The notes under the pieces: model-generated
Database searches by the model: none
Told to the model about the DNA's origin: nothing
The model's input: the letters and a program-made list of their open reading frames with translations, nothing else
Program-made: the position numbers and the translations under genes
Part shown: positions 32,201 through 43,830 of the stretch, piece after piece
Layout of the letters: each line of letters starts with the position of its first letter
Numbering within the stretch: the stretch's first letter is position 1
Assembly (NCBI GenBank): GCA_023101885.1
Contig: JALPQD010000004.1
Coordinates: 14,591,688-14,655,687 of the forward strand
Direction of reading: 5' to 3'
Length of the DNA: 64,000 nucleotides
From: Typhlomys cinereus
Lineage: Eukaryota; Chordata; Mammalia; Rodentia; Platacanthomyidae

Positions 32201-35200
32201 CTTTACAAAACCATGCAATACTTGATGATTTCCTAATATATATTGCAGAATTTGGTATTAATGACATGGCACTCTTTTCATGTTAGCAAATGGCAACACA
32301 TTCTCCATTCTGTGGAGGATGTTGGTAATGAAAAAAATCTAGCTTGTTTAGCAACTAGGGATGCTGAGTGAATTTTCTGTACCTACCACTCCATGATTCT
32401 ATGAGCGTTAAACTGTATTGAACACATATACACATATACCAATTTGTATATTCTGGTTTATAATCACTATATTATGTATCGTTGATTTACCTATATAAGG
32501 TCAATTTTGTAAAGCATTTTGCATTTGAGAACTTTAACTGTATTACTTTGGTTGTATTTTAATAAAAATAAGGCATAAAGTGAATTGCAAAATCTATGTT
32601 ATGAAACTAAAGGGGTTTTTCTTTATGTATACTGAATGTATTTGTTTGGGAAAAGTGTGGTTTATTTGAAATGGTTTAAATATAAATATTGAATAACTTC
32701 ACTAAACTGCAATTCACACAGAATCACTCTCATGGAATCTATATCCAAGAAAAATAAGATGATGTCCTTGAAATAAATTGTTCAAACAATTCTTGTGCTT
32801 AAGACAATCAATTTCAATAACATACTTGTTTTACTAACATTGGCTTGTTTTTATTGAGCCTGAGACTGAACTATAACAAAATAAATATTCTTTTGTGCTT
32901 TCAAATTATAAACATGATAGGACCATTCTACATATATATGTATATATATGTGTGTGTGTGTGTATTGTTTTTCTTATATCATCTTTGAATGATTTTTTAA
33001 ATTGATATTTTTCAATTATTAAGAAGATTTAATATTGTTATATCACATACACAGTCAAATAATGGATGGTGAGAAAAATTATGTTCAATAAAACTTTATT
33101 TCATCTTATTTTAGTAATCTTTCTTTGCATTTGTAAACATTTAAGAATTTTATGTACCTGGATTATAATTAATAATAATCTTCTTATAAAATTCCTGAAT
33201 GTATTTAATTTCTATGATAAATCATGATTCATACTTATTATATCACTTAAGAAATTTGTATTGAAACTTCAATTTTTGTATCATGATCACTTTTTTGTCT
33301 CAGCTAATTATTTTAAATTAGTTTTAGTCTTCTAACAAAGATTCAAACTTACATATAGATTCTTCATCATGCTTCAATGACTCATCAAATGTTAGCCTTC
33401 CATTACCATATTGTCATTTTTGAAACCAGGATAACAGATAATACTATACTTTATCTTTTTCCACATTGGCATCCTTATTTCTAATCTAGACACTACTCAG
33501 GAGTAGACACTTCATTCAATGATTCTTCCATAGATTGCACTCCTCAGCCCAAGTGCCTTGATATTTCAATGTAGTAACTGTTTGAAGATTATTAATCTAT
33601 TCCTTGCAGAACTTTATTTTAGCATAGATTCGTCTGATGTTTTCTAGTGACTGAAGAAATTTATTAGCATGAGCAAAATGCCACATTGTCATGCTTTTCT
33701 TGGTATGCTGTATTGAGGTACCCATTATGTTGATATATCTTATCACTCACTGATAAACAGCTGTGGTATTTTGACTCTGATGATGATCTTTATAAATAAA
33801 ATATCTCAAGAGCAATAATTTTACTATATTAAATTATGTCTTTCTAAATTTTATCAGTTAATTTGCCAGACATTTGTAGGTATAAACAGCTGCAACTACT
33901 GAAAATGGTAATATCCTCTCATGTTTGTTGGAATGTATGTTTAAGAAAGAGATATATTAATTTTCTACTGATTGCTTTGTTTGTCTGTTCCTACTGTAAT
34001 TATCTAATTTTTTGTTTATCTGGTAATCCAGAATATTTAATTTTATCTTAGAGGTTTGTTTTCTTATAGTCATAAGTTATTAATTGTCACAGTTATGTAG
34101 ACAGGTGTCTCAATATGAAGATCTAGCACATTCTGTTTACCTTGGGCATATTTCATGCTATGACTTTGTTTACCCCATTTCCTCCAAATATTGTAGACTA
34201 GATATTTGTTCCACAAATGAAATACTTTGCTTACTTCTGTTTCTCTGTTCATCTTTTGCTAAAGGTGTTAATTTCTGTAAATATTTTCCATACTATTTCA
34301 GTGTCTAATTAGAGGTTTCATTTTAGTGTGTGATTACAGAGTGCCCAACTCTACATGTTTAACCACATATCATTCCTCTTCAAAACAAAATATGTTGAAA
34401 CTCTAAACATTTGACATCCTGAGTCTCAAAGGTATATTCTTCATTGCTCTAATTTACCTGAGGCTAAAACACAAATTAGATGTGCAACTATATGCTTACA
34501 TTATAATTTTTTTTATTTTAATCAGGTATTTTTTCATTGTGAGCATTATTTTTCTTAAAAATTACATGTAGTTTATAGCATTCTTTTATAAAACGATAGG
34601 AAGACTTATTTTTGTGTACCTGCCTTTGTTCTTAATGATATTCTTAAGTTCATTTTTATTAATTTCATATTAAAATTATGCAGATAATTTGAATGCTTTG
34701 CTCCCTTACTCTCTTGACCCTGGTATGAATATAATTATCATTGAACAACAGTCAATCAACATACTTTATTACTTTTCTTGACACTTAAAACAGTTTGGAA
34801 GCAATTATTTGTACCTCAAATAAAGTAATGATTTTAATCCATCATCATTCACTTCAGTAATTGTTGAATCTGCATACAAGATTGTATCATGTGAATACTA
34901 ATTGTCTTGAAATGAAATAAGTTTATAATTCAACAAGTAGAAATATTCTGAGTACTTGACAGATCTTTGTGCTTTTTCTGCTTGAAAATACTTTAAGAAA
35001 TGATGAATTCTTCACATATTCCCTTATGTAACTTTCAAATCATTTCTAAGATAATTGCCTCATAGAGCAAAAGTGCAAACCATTTTTCTTATTTTGAGTT
35101 ATTTCTCCCATAAACTTTTTCAAATGTTATTAATGACAATTAGTACTTTTACTTTCTTTGAACTTGAAGTCAATGTAATTGCCAACTATTAGCTCTGCAT

Positions 35201-36246
35201 GTGCAAGAATGATGAGCTCATTCATCACAGGAAAGCTGCTGACAAGTCTGCATGTGCCAAAGCCAGATACATCTGTGTTTCTGTATCCCAGAAGTCTCCC
35301 TTCTATCATTCAGTTTGTATCTGTAACAAAATTGAGAACTCTTTTATTAGATTCTCTAATAGTTCCTTTACTATCATCTTCAAAATTCAAATAAACATGC
35401 AGACAATTGTTAAGTGGAATTTTTTTTTAACCAATAGAGTCACTAGGGTTAATATTGATTTCTACTGAAATCAAAGTTCATTGTGTTTAGGTACACTTCC
35501 ATCTACTAAGATTTCATGACCCTGGATATATTAAAATTCATCTTATAATTTCAGAGTTAATTTACATTTAACATCGCATAACTCATGTGATGGAGTGGGC
35601 TTAAAAATCTATGCAACATCTGTCTCTGAAATGTTCCAAATATTTCTTCTCTGATGTCTGAGACACAATAAGGTACCACCCAAATTCTGGTTAACGTGAA
35701 TTTATTTCTGTCTAAAGGACTGTCACCACAAAGCATGCAGGTATCACATACATGGGGTTTCTCTCAGCTTTAAAGAGCTGACCCTTATTGGAGGAGTACA
35801 ATTCTGTTAAGTGAATTGAAGTTTAAAGGCTTAGAATTCAACCAGGTGCAAAACATTATGTAGGAAACCCTCCCTACAAATGCCTATGTGGGGCAAGAAT
35901 TTACTTACCCTATGTCACAATTTTATATTATTATAATTAGGTTTATCTCTCTCTCTTAGTAGAGTTAAATATTTTATCTCATATATTCTTTCAGTGAACA
36001 ATTCTTCACTGTCCAACTCACCACAATTAGTCAAATATTATAATTTTTTAAAACTAGGCAAAATTAAACTTTTTGTTGTAGACTTTACATTCGGAGTTTC
36101 ATGTATGTTTTCTGCTTCTCCAAATCTTCATAAGAAACATTTTATGTCTCCTAAGTACTCATCTATTCTGCTTTAATTTGTGAAAATTTAGCTTCATGTA
36201 ATAAAATAAGCAATAAGAAAATAGAACAGTGGTCAAATTGGCTAAA
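32201..36246. other. 4 kb of AT-rich unique DNA
   Basis: No gene or clear mobile element. Contains a TA/TG microsatellite at 32931-32964. Open frames of 60-89 codons (33863, 34084, 35179, 35199, 35994) were inspected and show no family motif. Confidence 0.55.
32931..32964. repeat. (TA)n(TG)n microsatellite
   Basis: Short alternating TA then TG run. Confidence 0.9.
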
Positions 36247-36248
36247 GA

Positions 36249-36625
36249 TTAAAAAAAGGAGAGGAAAGGAGAGGGAAATGGGAAAAAGGAAAAAAGAAAA
36301 GAAATAGGAAAAGAGAAAAAAGGAAAGGGGAAATAAAATGAGAAGAGAAGAAATGAGACGAAAAGAAGAAAGGAAAAAGGCAAGGAGAAGAAAAGAGAGG
36401 AAGGGAGAGGAAGGAAAATGAAAAAGGAAAGGAGCAAGGAAAGGAGAGGAAAGGAATGGAAAGGAGAAAAGAGAGGAGAGGAAGGAAGGGGAGGGGAAGG
36501 GAGGAAAAGGAAAGAGGAAAGATGAAAAGGGAAAGAGGAAAGGAAAATGTAAAGGAAAGGAAAAAAACAGAGAACGTGTGTGTGAGAGAGACAGAGAGAG
36601 AGAGAGAGTGAGAGAGAGAGAAAGG
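36249..36625 (+). repeat. Long polypurine (GA-rich) tract
   Basis: About 375 bp of almost only A and G on the + strand (units such as GGAAA, GAGAAA, AGGAA), with only scattered T or C interruptions, ending in (GA)n at 36580-36620. The pyrimidine-rich minus-strand open frame is a composition artefact. No promoter or gene context. Confidence 0.95.
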
Positions 36626-36988
36626 AAACCCTCCCCAGTTTATATTACAATATGTTCAAAAACCAAAAGGTAACATTTTCTACTGTATGAAACAACTTGT
36701 GGTACTAATATAGTTTTTGTTAAGTCATATAGATAAATATTCTAGGATATTATCTCCTTTTTTTAAACACTTGACTACAGTGAAGTCATCCACTCCTTAT
36801 TTACTGAAAAGCAAAGTCAATCAGGTCAATTTGAATGAAAAAGGATCTTAAGAATAAATAAATCTAAAACAACAACTCAACCAAGAATTAAATAAACTCC
36901 TTTATGATCCCTTATAATAACAGTCACCCAATGTCCCTCAGATTTCGTTCATTTCTACAATTCCTCTTCTGCAGTGATAGTTCAAGTA

Positions 36989-36990
<2 letters not shown>

Positions 36991-37034
<44 letters not shown>
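36991..37034 (+). repeat. (GT)n microsatellite
   Basis: 22 uninterrupted GT units. Confidence 0.98.
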
Positions 37035-37037
<3 letters not shown>

Positions 37038-37178
37038 AGAATAGTCAATATAACCATTTGCAGTGCAACAATATTAAGGCATTCCATCCTGCTGAGTTCC
37101 ATAGCTGATCTAGAAGTAATTGACTAAGTAAGTCAGATAGTAAATGGAAAACATAAATACAAAGTAAAATGATATATG

Positions 37179-37254
37179 AAAGTACAATTATCTTGAGACA
37201 GAAAAGTGCAAAACTCAAAGTACAATATCTTGAGATAGAAAAGTACAAAATGTA
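37179..37254. repeat. 38-bp imperfect tandem duplication
   Basis: 'aagtacaattatcttgagac' at about 37180 recurs as 'aagtacaatatcttgagat' at about 37218, followed in both by 'agaaaagt-caaaa'. Confidence 0.8.
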
Positions 37255-37867
37255 ATTAATTTGGAGTTGTATTTTATAGAATAAGGAAGATTTTCTCATA
37301 GAATCTGGAATATTTTACAGTTAGGAAGAATTTGCTAGAGAAGTAGTTTATTAAAATCAATCTATGTTAAAATATTCAGTCTTCTGATTAAATAATAGAT
37401 GAGCAATTTTTTCCCTAAAAGAAGTCTATTTTTGTATAAAAGTTTGAGTTTCCATAATAGTGAAGTGATAATAAAATTCAGAGTTTTAGTTGCAAAAAAT
37501 AAAATGCTTTGCTGACAGTGGAAAAAACATTAGTTGTGATAAGAATATGCTTAGTTTACAAACAATAGAAATATCTGCTGCACAGATTTTTAGTAATTAT
37601 CCTTGAAGTTTCATTTATATTAGAATAAAATTTTATTTTCTTTAGTTGGAAAATCAATGCTTTGTTTTATTTACTGCAATATCCATTTAAAGAAAATGAT
37701 ACCTGGAAATTTCATATCTTTTCAGTGACTATTAGTGAGCAGCTAGTTAATGACACAATCCACTGGTGTAGCTTTAAGTGAATTACTATAGATGGATACA
37801 TTGATGAGTATTTGTCCAACCTTATGTTTAGAGCCAAGTGAAATAAAATCTTTCATCACAGTAAGAA

Positions 37868-38086
37868 ACTGAGAGTTGGGAAAATGGTTCCATGGTTAGA
37901 GCCTTTGGCAATCAAGCAAAAGGACTTCAGTTCTGGATCCCTAGATCCCAAATAAAAATGCTGGCCAGAAATAGTACAACCTGGTATACTTTCAGAACAA
38001 GAAATAAGGAGGAAAAGAATTTCAAGATGATTCCCAATGTCACTCTTGAACTTCCACAAGCACACACACCAAAAAGCCCTCTTACA

Positions 38087-38125
<39 letters not shown>

Positions 38126-38130
38126 TCATA
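37868..38130 (+). mobile_element. Old tRNA-headed SINE
   Basis: Diverged head 'agttgggaaaatggttccatgg', a body containing 'aatgtcactcttgaacttcc', and a (CA)n tail at 38095-38124. The body matches 48280-48330 in reverse. Same family as the young copies but an older branch. Confidence 0.75.
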
Positions 38131-38442
38131 ACGAGCTATATGTGAAAACACAAACTACATATTCATATGCAAAAAAGAAAAACTTTTACCTGCATTATAA
38201 CTATAAAGAGAATAAGTATAAAGAGTACAAGTATGAACAGTATACAATGGCAATGTCCATGCCTTCAAGAGAAGCTATGTGTAGATTATATTCACATGCA
38301 TAAAACACTCTCGCAAAAACTGCATAAAAATTCACATGGCTTAATTTTAGGGAACACCTTTGTCTCCAACTCATATGTGGACAAGTTATAAGTATGAGCT
38401 GTGAATGAAAGGCTTAATTATTTGTCTGTACAAATGTTATGC

Positions 38443-38654
38443 CATGGCTGTAGAGATGGCTCATGGTTTAAGACTCTGCCACAAGAATGTCCTGAATTCA
38501 AATCCCAGGTCCTACATAAAAGCACCAGGCAGAACTGCCTTTATTTCTTTCCCTTATGGAAAATCCCAGAGGAAAGCAAAATGGTGGTAGAAGCAATCCA
38601 GTATGTTTCCCAAAGTCATCCGTGGTCCTCCACAAAAACATACATTACCCTCTG

Positions 38655-38710
<56 letters not shown>

Positions 38711-38747
38711 ACACACATACATTAAAATTGATTAAATAAATAAAATA
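38443..38747 (+). mobile_element. Old tRNA-headed SINE
   Basis: Head 'ggctgtagagatggctcatgg', B box-like 'tgaattcaaatcccagg', a diverged body including 'atccgtggtcctccac', (AC)n at 38657-38719 and the tail 'gattaaataaataaaat', the same tail motif as the young copies. Confidence 0.85.
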
Positions 38748-39075
38748 GAATAAAATTATAGCACTAAAATCTTAAGCAAATTTAAATATTTTGTAAGGTT
38801 TCAACATATTTCTTTATCATTTATTAAGGTAAAATATAAAATATTAAAGAACCATTTCAATTCTGTACTTTATAGAGCATATCATGCAATCCCTACTACA
38901 ACTTGTAGTATTTGGATTAAATGCAACAATGACTATATTAAGGCCAAAGATATGTTAAGTTTATGAATGAATATCGCTTTAGAAAAATAATAGATGATTT
39001 AAGTCATTCAGTGATATGCTCTGAAAGTTACATGTTTAATCAATAACTGTGCTTGTCATGGGTTGAATTTGGGTT
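38748..39075. other. Unassigned AT-rich sequence
   Basis: No gene or repeat recognised. Confidence 0.5.
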
Positions 39076-39440
39076 GTGTCATGGTTAGGCACAGGTGTCA
39101 ACTTCACTGCTGAGGGTTTGAGCTCTGGGCATATTTCTGGAGAATTAGTAGTTGAGTTAAGCCCAGTGAAACTGAAGGAGACTGTCTAGCTGATGGGGAA
39201 GGCCCAGCCAATGGTGGGTGGGCTTAGGCCCTGGAATAAATCATGGAGAGCTGGTTGAGAGAGTTGGCATCCTTCTGTTCACTTGGCCAGACATGCTGGT
39301 GGCAAGAAAGGATTGTCCATCTCTCAACTGTTATGTGGTGATGGTGTGGCCAGTTCCCATGGCCTTGATGTTGGTGTGTCCTCTCCCGTCAAACTGGACT
39401 GAGAATTGTAACCAGGAATCATAAGAGAGAATAAACCCAT
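39076..39440 (+). repeat. Medium-reiterated repeat, family X copy 2
   Basis: Best-preserved copy: 'tgtcatggttaggcacagg' to 'gagagaataaaccca'. Related to 21994-22370 along its length and to 40650-40776 at its start. The open frame at 39218-39424 lies inside the repeat. Confidence 0.65.
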
Positions 39441-39489
39441 TTGATAGTCATTTATCAGCAACCATGCAGGCGAACTGCATCAGGGTGTT

Positions 39490-39720
39490 CCCATAGGCTC
39501 ATGGGCTTGAATCCTCAATTGATGCTATTGTTTGAAAAAGTTATGCCCTCCACCTTCTACCCTCCCCCAAAATCATTCCTTCTGCTATGAGATTCCTGCC
39601 GCAGTGAGCTACATCATATTCTGTGGAACGATAAACCAAATAAATCTCTCTTTCTACTAAATCTCCTTTTCTCCCTTTCTGCCTGATTGCAAGTGTTGTC
39701 TCAGAGCAGCGAAAATTAAA
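39490..39720 (+). repeat. LTR- or MER-like 3' segment
   Basis: 'ctgtggaacgataaaccaaataaatc' followed by a T/C-rich stretch and 'gtgttgtctcagagcagcg' resembles the polyadenylation and end region of common rodent medium-reiterated repeats. Not named. Confidence 0.4.
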
Positions 39721-40649
39721 GAAAGAAAGACTACATCAGTGCCTAAGTTTATTTTTACATGTGCTATGTACTCTAATGTTTTGTGTCTGATTACTTAGAC
39801 ACAGGAGATTCTCAGACAATGCCTAAAATGTAAACATTTTTTTCTTGTAATAATTGCAAAATTACAATTACACAAAGACTCTGTTTTGGGAGAGGCAATT
39901 AAAATGTGGGTGTAAATTAAATTCGCTGAGAAAAAAAAAGTCAATGTCTTCAGTTTAGCATATATGTACACTAGAAAATGCAGAAATAACAATTGATCCT
40001 TATCTTTCTACCTTCCTGACATGGAAATCATATCTGTGAACTTTCAACTGAGTCAATAAAGTATTTCTTTCTTTTCTTTTCTTTTCTTTTTTTTCTTTTC
40101 TTTCCTGTTCTGTTCTTTTCTTTAGCATGTATTGTCTTGCTTCTGAGATGACTACATATCAAAGATGATAAATACACTGTTATTACTGGTCTGCAATTAA
40201 AGAAGAGATCTAAGTTTGGAATTGTAACATTGACAATTTGTGATTTTCCTTCCTAGGCCTCCTTAAATCAGTTTCCTTTCAGTAATTTCTCAGGTTTTCC
40301 CTATCTTTTTCAGCAGACCATACAGAGTCCACTTCTGCAATAGACTCTCTCTTTAATCCCTATTAGGGTCAGAATGACTATCTTAATAAGACAGTTACTC
40401 CAGTGTTTTGAAGTATTTCTTTTGAATGGACACATCTATAAGAAATGCTGAGTGTCAAAGAATTCATGATTTAAACTACTTAAATTAAAATGTTAAATGT
40501 TTCATTTAATTTTATATTTCAAGTAATATTCATTTTATTAAATAATTCATTTATGTATAAAATACCAATACACACCCATAAGCAAGCACATTTATTTACC
40601 AATTAAAATAAATTTCATAAATATAAATGTCTTTTACTTATAATATCTA
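39721..40649. other. Unassigned AT-rich sequence
   Basis: No gene recognised. Contains a (TTTTC)n tract at 40066-40125. Confidence 0.5.
40066..40125. repeat. (TTTTC)n repeat
   Basis: Pyrimidine repeat of TTTTC and TTTC units with a few G interruptions. Confidence 0.92.
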
Positions 40650-40776
40650 TCATAGTTTGATCTAGGTGTTAACTTGATGATTGAGGGTTCAAATTCTGGA
40701 CACATTTGTAGAGAATTAATAATCAATTTATGCCCAGAGTGAACCTGCAGGAGAGTGTCTAACTAATGGGGAATAA
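40650..40776 (+). repeat. Family X repeat, truncated copy 3
   Basis: 'aggtgttaacttgatgattgaggg' to 'gtgtctaactaatgggg' matches the first third of the 39076 copy. It ends about 35 bp before an LTR insertion. Confidence 0.6.
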
Positions 40777-40811
40777 AAAACAATTTTGTTTGTGTTTACA
40801 ATAATAATTTC

Positions 40812-41304
40812 TGTTAGGGTCCGATATCTCTCAAAAACCAGCCAAGACGAAACGCAAGAGCATTTTATTTAATCCAGCATGCTGGGATACACAATTGAAC
40901 AGAGAAAATGGAAACTATGAGTGCAACTGAGAGGCTTCATTAGAGACAGAGAGAGAGAGAGACAGAGATAAAGAGAGAGAGAGAAAGAGAGAGAGATACT
41001 GATACCAGGGTTTACACATACAGGCAAGGTATTGTGGGTGCAGCAGTGAATTACATCTCTACAGCTTTTATTCACAAGGGACAAAGAAGGTTGCATGTCC
41101 CACCAAAGCAGTTTAGTGGGCAGTGTTTTACAGTCTTAGCGGCATGCAGGCTTCTTTAGGGCCCTCTGGCCAAATGGCATTCCAGAGGGGAATTTCTGAA
41201 AACAGTAGGGGAATGGATGTTTTATTGCCTGCCAGCAGTTTCTCAAGCCTAAAAAATATCATTTTAAAACTTTAAGATTTTTCCTTTTATGCTTCCCCAC
41301 CACA
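40812..41304 (-). mobile_element. Solo LTR (ERV), 493 bp
   Basis: Ends TG...CA ('tgttagggtcc' to 'ccccaccaca') and is flanked by the exact 5-bp duplication 'atttc' (40807-40811 and 41305-41309). On the minus strand an AATAAA signal lies at 40869-40864, about 50 bp before the 3' end 'ggaccctaaca'. A GA-rich stretch (40947-40997) lies inside. No internal viral sequence or second LTR is present, so it is a recombination relic. It resembles ERVK-type LTRs but the family was not established. Confidence 0.85.
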
Positions 41305-41309
41305 ATTTC

Positions 41310-41897
41310 CTAAAGAGTTAATGATATTTGACAATTTATTTGCCATAGAGTACAGTATTTTTTTTACTGTTCTTTCATGCATTTTGCCTCTATTCATTGA
41401 CATACAAGCATGCCTATCTGAATACTAGATGTGTTCATCTAGATATGTGTCAATTCATTCCAGAAGGCCTCATATTTTAACACTTTGCATAATTTCAAGC
41501 AACTATGGTAGACTTAAGTTTTCAATCTTAAACACAATTGTGATATATACATATATATATTAGCAAAAGATTATTCAAATATCATGGAAAATATAGTTTT
41601 TGTTATAGGCAATATAATGTCATAAATATAATATTATTTATCCACATGCTTTTCATTTTTCTCTTTTTAATCATTCTAAAATGAATAATACATTGAGACA
41701 CAAATTTACATTGAGAGTCAACAACATAAATATGATTCTTCTTTCGGGTGCTGAAAAGACTACTCATTCATTCTATTAGTTCAAGGCATATTCTCTTTTT
41801 AAGCATTCAGATTCTCTTATAAAGAGGAAGACATCACAAATGTTCTAAGTTCTATCAGTCATCATAAGGCAGGATTAGAGCAGCTAGCTTGGAAGGT
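41310..41897. other. Unassigned AT-rich sequence
   Basis: No gene or repeat recognised. Confidence 0.5.
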
Positions 41898-42420
41898 GTC
41901 TAAAGGTCTTTGAAGGTCTTTGAAATTCCCAAAGAAAGCCATCCCCCACCCTTCAGGAACACTCCTGCTGAAAAACTGACTCCAATCCTCCCAGAGATAA
42001 GATGGCCAACTTCTCTTTGGCCATCTCCACATCAAACAAACGGCTTTATCTCCAATCCCACTTGGGCCCTAAATCAACTGGGTTGGGCCTCAATGTGAAC
42101 TAAACAATAAGGAAAAAGTGATTTTCCACTGGTTTATCTAAGTGTATAAATATGCCTAACCCTGACAGACATCTCTGGTGCCTGCTTTCTAGTGCCTGGA
42201 GTCGGTTTCTAGCTGCCTACCTCAGATAGATTCCATTCCTAGAGTCCATGAGTTCTCTAGGGCTCCTGCCCCTCATAGCATTCCACATCTAGAGTTCATG
42301 AGTTCCAGGTTTTCTCTCTTCTAATAAACTCTACCTTAATCCTCTATATGTGTTCTGGTTTCAGTCTTCAACTCCTGAACACAAGAACCCTAAAACATTG
42401 GGATAGTTGTTACTTCAACA
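41898..42420 (+). mobile_element. Old ERV LTR on plus strand
   Basis: TATA box 'tataaata' at 42145-42152, AATAAA at 42323-42328, then a T/C-rich U5-like part ending 'cttcaaca'. A degenerate primer-binding site follows two bases later, supporting an LTR end at 42420. The start is a guess at a 'tgtctaaagg' near 41898. No coding sequence survives. Confidence 0.6.
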
Positions 42421-42422
42421 TT

Positions 42423-42440
42423 TGGCACCTGAATATATCC
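42423..42440 (+). promoter_or_regulatory. Degenerate retroviral primer-binding site
   Basis: 'tggcacctgaatatatcc' keeps 10 of the first 13 bases of a tRNA-Lys-type site. The three mismatches are transitions, as expected from decay. Position directly after the LTR supports the call. Confidence 0.5.
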
Positions 42441-42529
42441 TGTAATATTTGGTAACCCAGAAAGGGGTATTTGACAAACAGAGAAAAGTCTGTTCCTGTA
42501 ATATTTGGTGACCACGAAGGGACAGCCAG

Positions 42530-42608
42530 GAGATCAGTTCTGCAACAATTATACATTTGTTTCATATTTATTTTGGCACCAAATACAATATACCAACACA
42601 GAGTGGAT
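42530..42608 (+). repeat. 79-bp dispersed direct repeat, copy 1
   Basis: Nearly identical to 42949-43027, 419 bp downstream, with three differences seen. Core 'ctgcaacaattatacatttg'. Confidence 0.9.
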
Positions 42609-42659
42609 TTATACCTCATTGCTACAGCTTTTATGAACATTTATGCCATCTCTACTTTC

Positions 42660-42905
42660 ACTTATTAAACCCTAACCCCTCATGAGATAGCTATTGGGAC
42701 TATAAATATATCATGAATAAAGTTGTAATGAACTGGATTAGTGCCTTTATACGTGAAAGACGCCAAAGATAATGTTTCAGTCTACTGTGTGAGTTTGCAG
42801 CTACAAGGTCTCTACATTAAGGTTAAGATAACTAAATTCAACAAACAAATGAATAACTAAGAACTTCAATCATGGGTACCCATGCTTCCAGAACTTAGAT
42901 AAATA
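42660..42905 (+). repeat. MaLR-LTR-like remnant
   Basis: Contains 'actggattagtgcctttata' and, further on, 'catgcttccagaactt', in the order seen in old mammalian MLT1-type LTRs. Tentative. Confidence 0.4.
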
Positions 42906-42948
42906 ATTAAATAATTTTTTTTTTGACACCACTCACTCATCCTATCGG

Positions 42949-43027
42949 GAGATCGATTCTGCAACAATTATACATTTGTTTCATATTTATTTTGGCACCA
43001 AATATAATATACCAACACAGAGTGGAT
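42949..43027 (+). repeat. 79-bp dispersed direct repeat, copy 2
   Basis: See copy 1. Followed directly by a (CA)n/(CATA)n run to 43062. Confidence 0.9.
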
Positions 43028-43062
43028 ACACACATACACACACACACACACATACACACACA
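43028..43062 (+). repeat. (CA)n microsatellite
   Basis: Short CA tract with TA interruptions. Confidence 0.9.
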
Positions 43063-43344
43063 TTGTAGAAGGTCAAAATTACTGATATCCATGTTCTGCT
43101 ATATGTTGTAGAAAATCATCTATACTAATATTAGTATTCTCCATCTAAAAAATATAAGTATTGCCGATTACTAGATTACTATTATCTATCCATATTGTTG
43201 GCATTTTGTTGCTTCTTTTGAATTCAAATAGCTGTCCTGCCTTTTGTGACATTTATCAGTCAACAGTGAATTTATCTGATCATTAAATGCAGACACTTTC
43301 CCACAGATCAAAATTTGCTGCATTTGTAAATCAAGAGTATATGG

Positions 43345-43830
43345 TGGTGTCCTTAGTGGCAGCCCCTTCAGGGCAACCTTTACCCTTGGAAGTGAGACCA
43401 GCAGCCAGGCTCACAAAAGAGATGTTTATTGAGAGAAGGTGAGAGAGGGAAAAGATGGCTGCCTCTCAGGGCAGGGAGACAACAGCAGCAGCTTTTGGTT
43501 TTAGCTGCTGCCTCTTTTAAGGTATGGAGAGAAAGTGGGTAGAGTAAGGGACCTTGTGCAACCAGCAGAAAAGTACTGAGTTCTGTGCTTGCCTGTACAA
43601 CCCAGGAAGTAGCTTATCTGGCCTACCATATCAGGGGAGGGGACAGGATGAAGGTCAGTGGGAAAGGACTGGGATCTTTATGCCTGTAGGTATAACACAG
43701 GAAGTTGTTTAAGGGTCTGCTAGCCAGAGGGGCCAGCAAGGGGGGGAGCTGCAGCAGGTTCTGTACTTAGTTCTGGTGGAGACTGGGGAGGGCCATGTTT
43801 CTTTCAATGAGGTCATGCTAACTTCTAACA
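43345..43830 (-). mobile_element. Solo LTR (ERV), about 486 bp
   Basis: On the minus strand it begins 'tgttagaagttagcatgacc' and ends 'cactaaggacacca', with AATAAA at 43430-43425 and a TTAAAAG TATA-like element near 43520. No target-site duplication could be matched, so the outer boundaries are approximate. No internal genes. Confidence 0.65.

Larger units (their letters stand above)
36630..37867. other. Unassigned AT-rich sequence
   Basis: No gene recognised. Contains (GT)n at 36991-37034 and a small tandem duplication at 37179-37254. Confidence 0.5.

Noticed and set aside
35179..35394. Possible exon or processed pseudogene near 35.2 kb
   Set aside because: Two overlapping frames exist, but neither gives a family motif, and flanking splice sites are weak.
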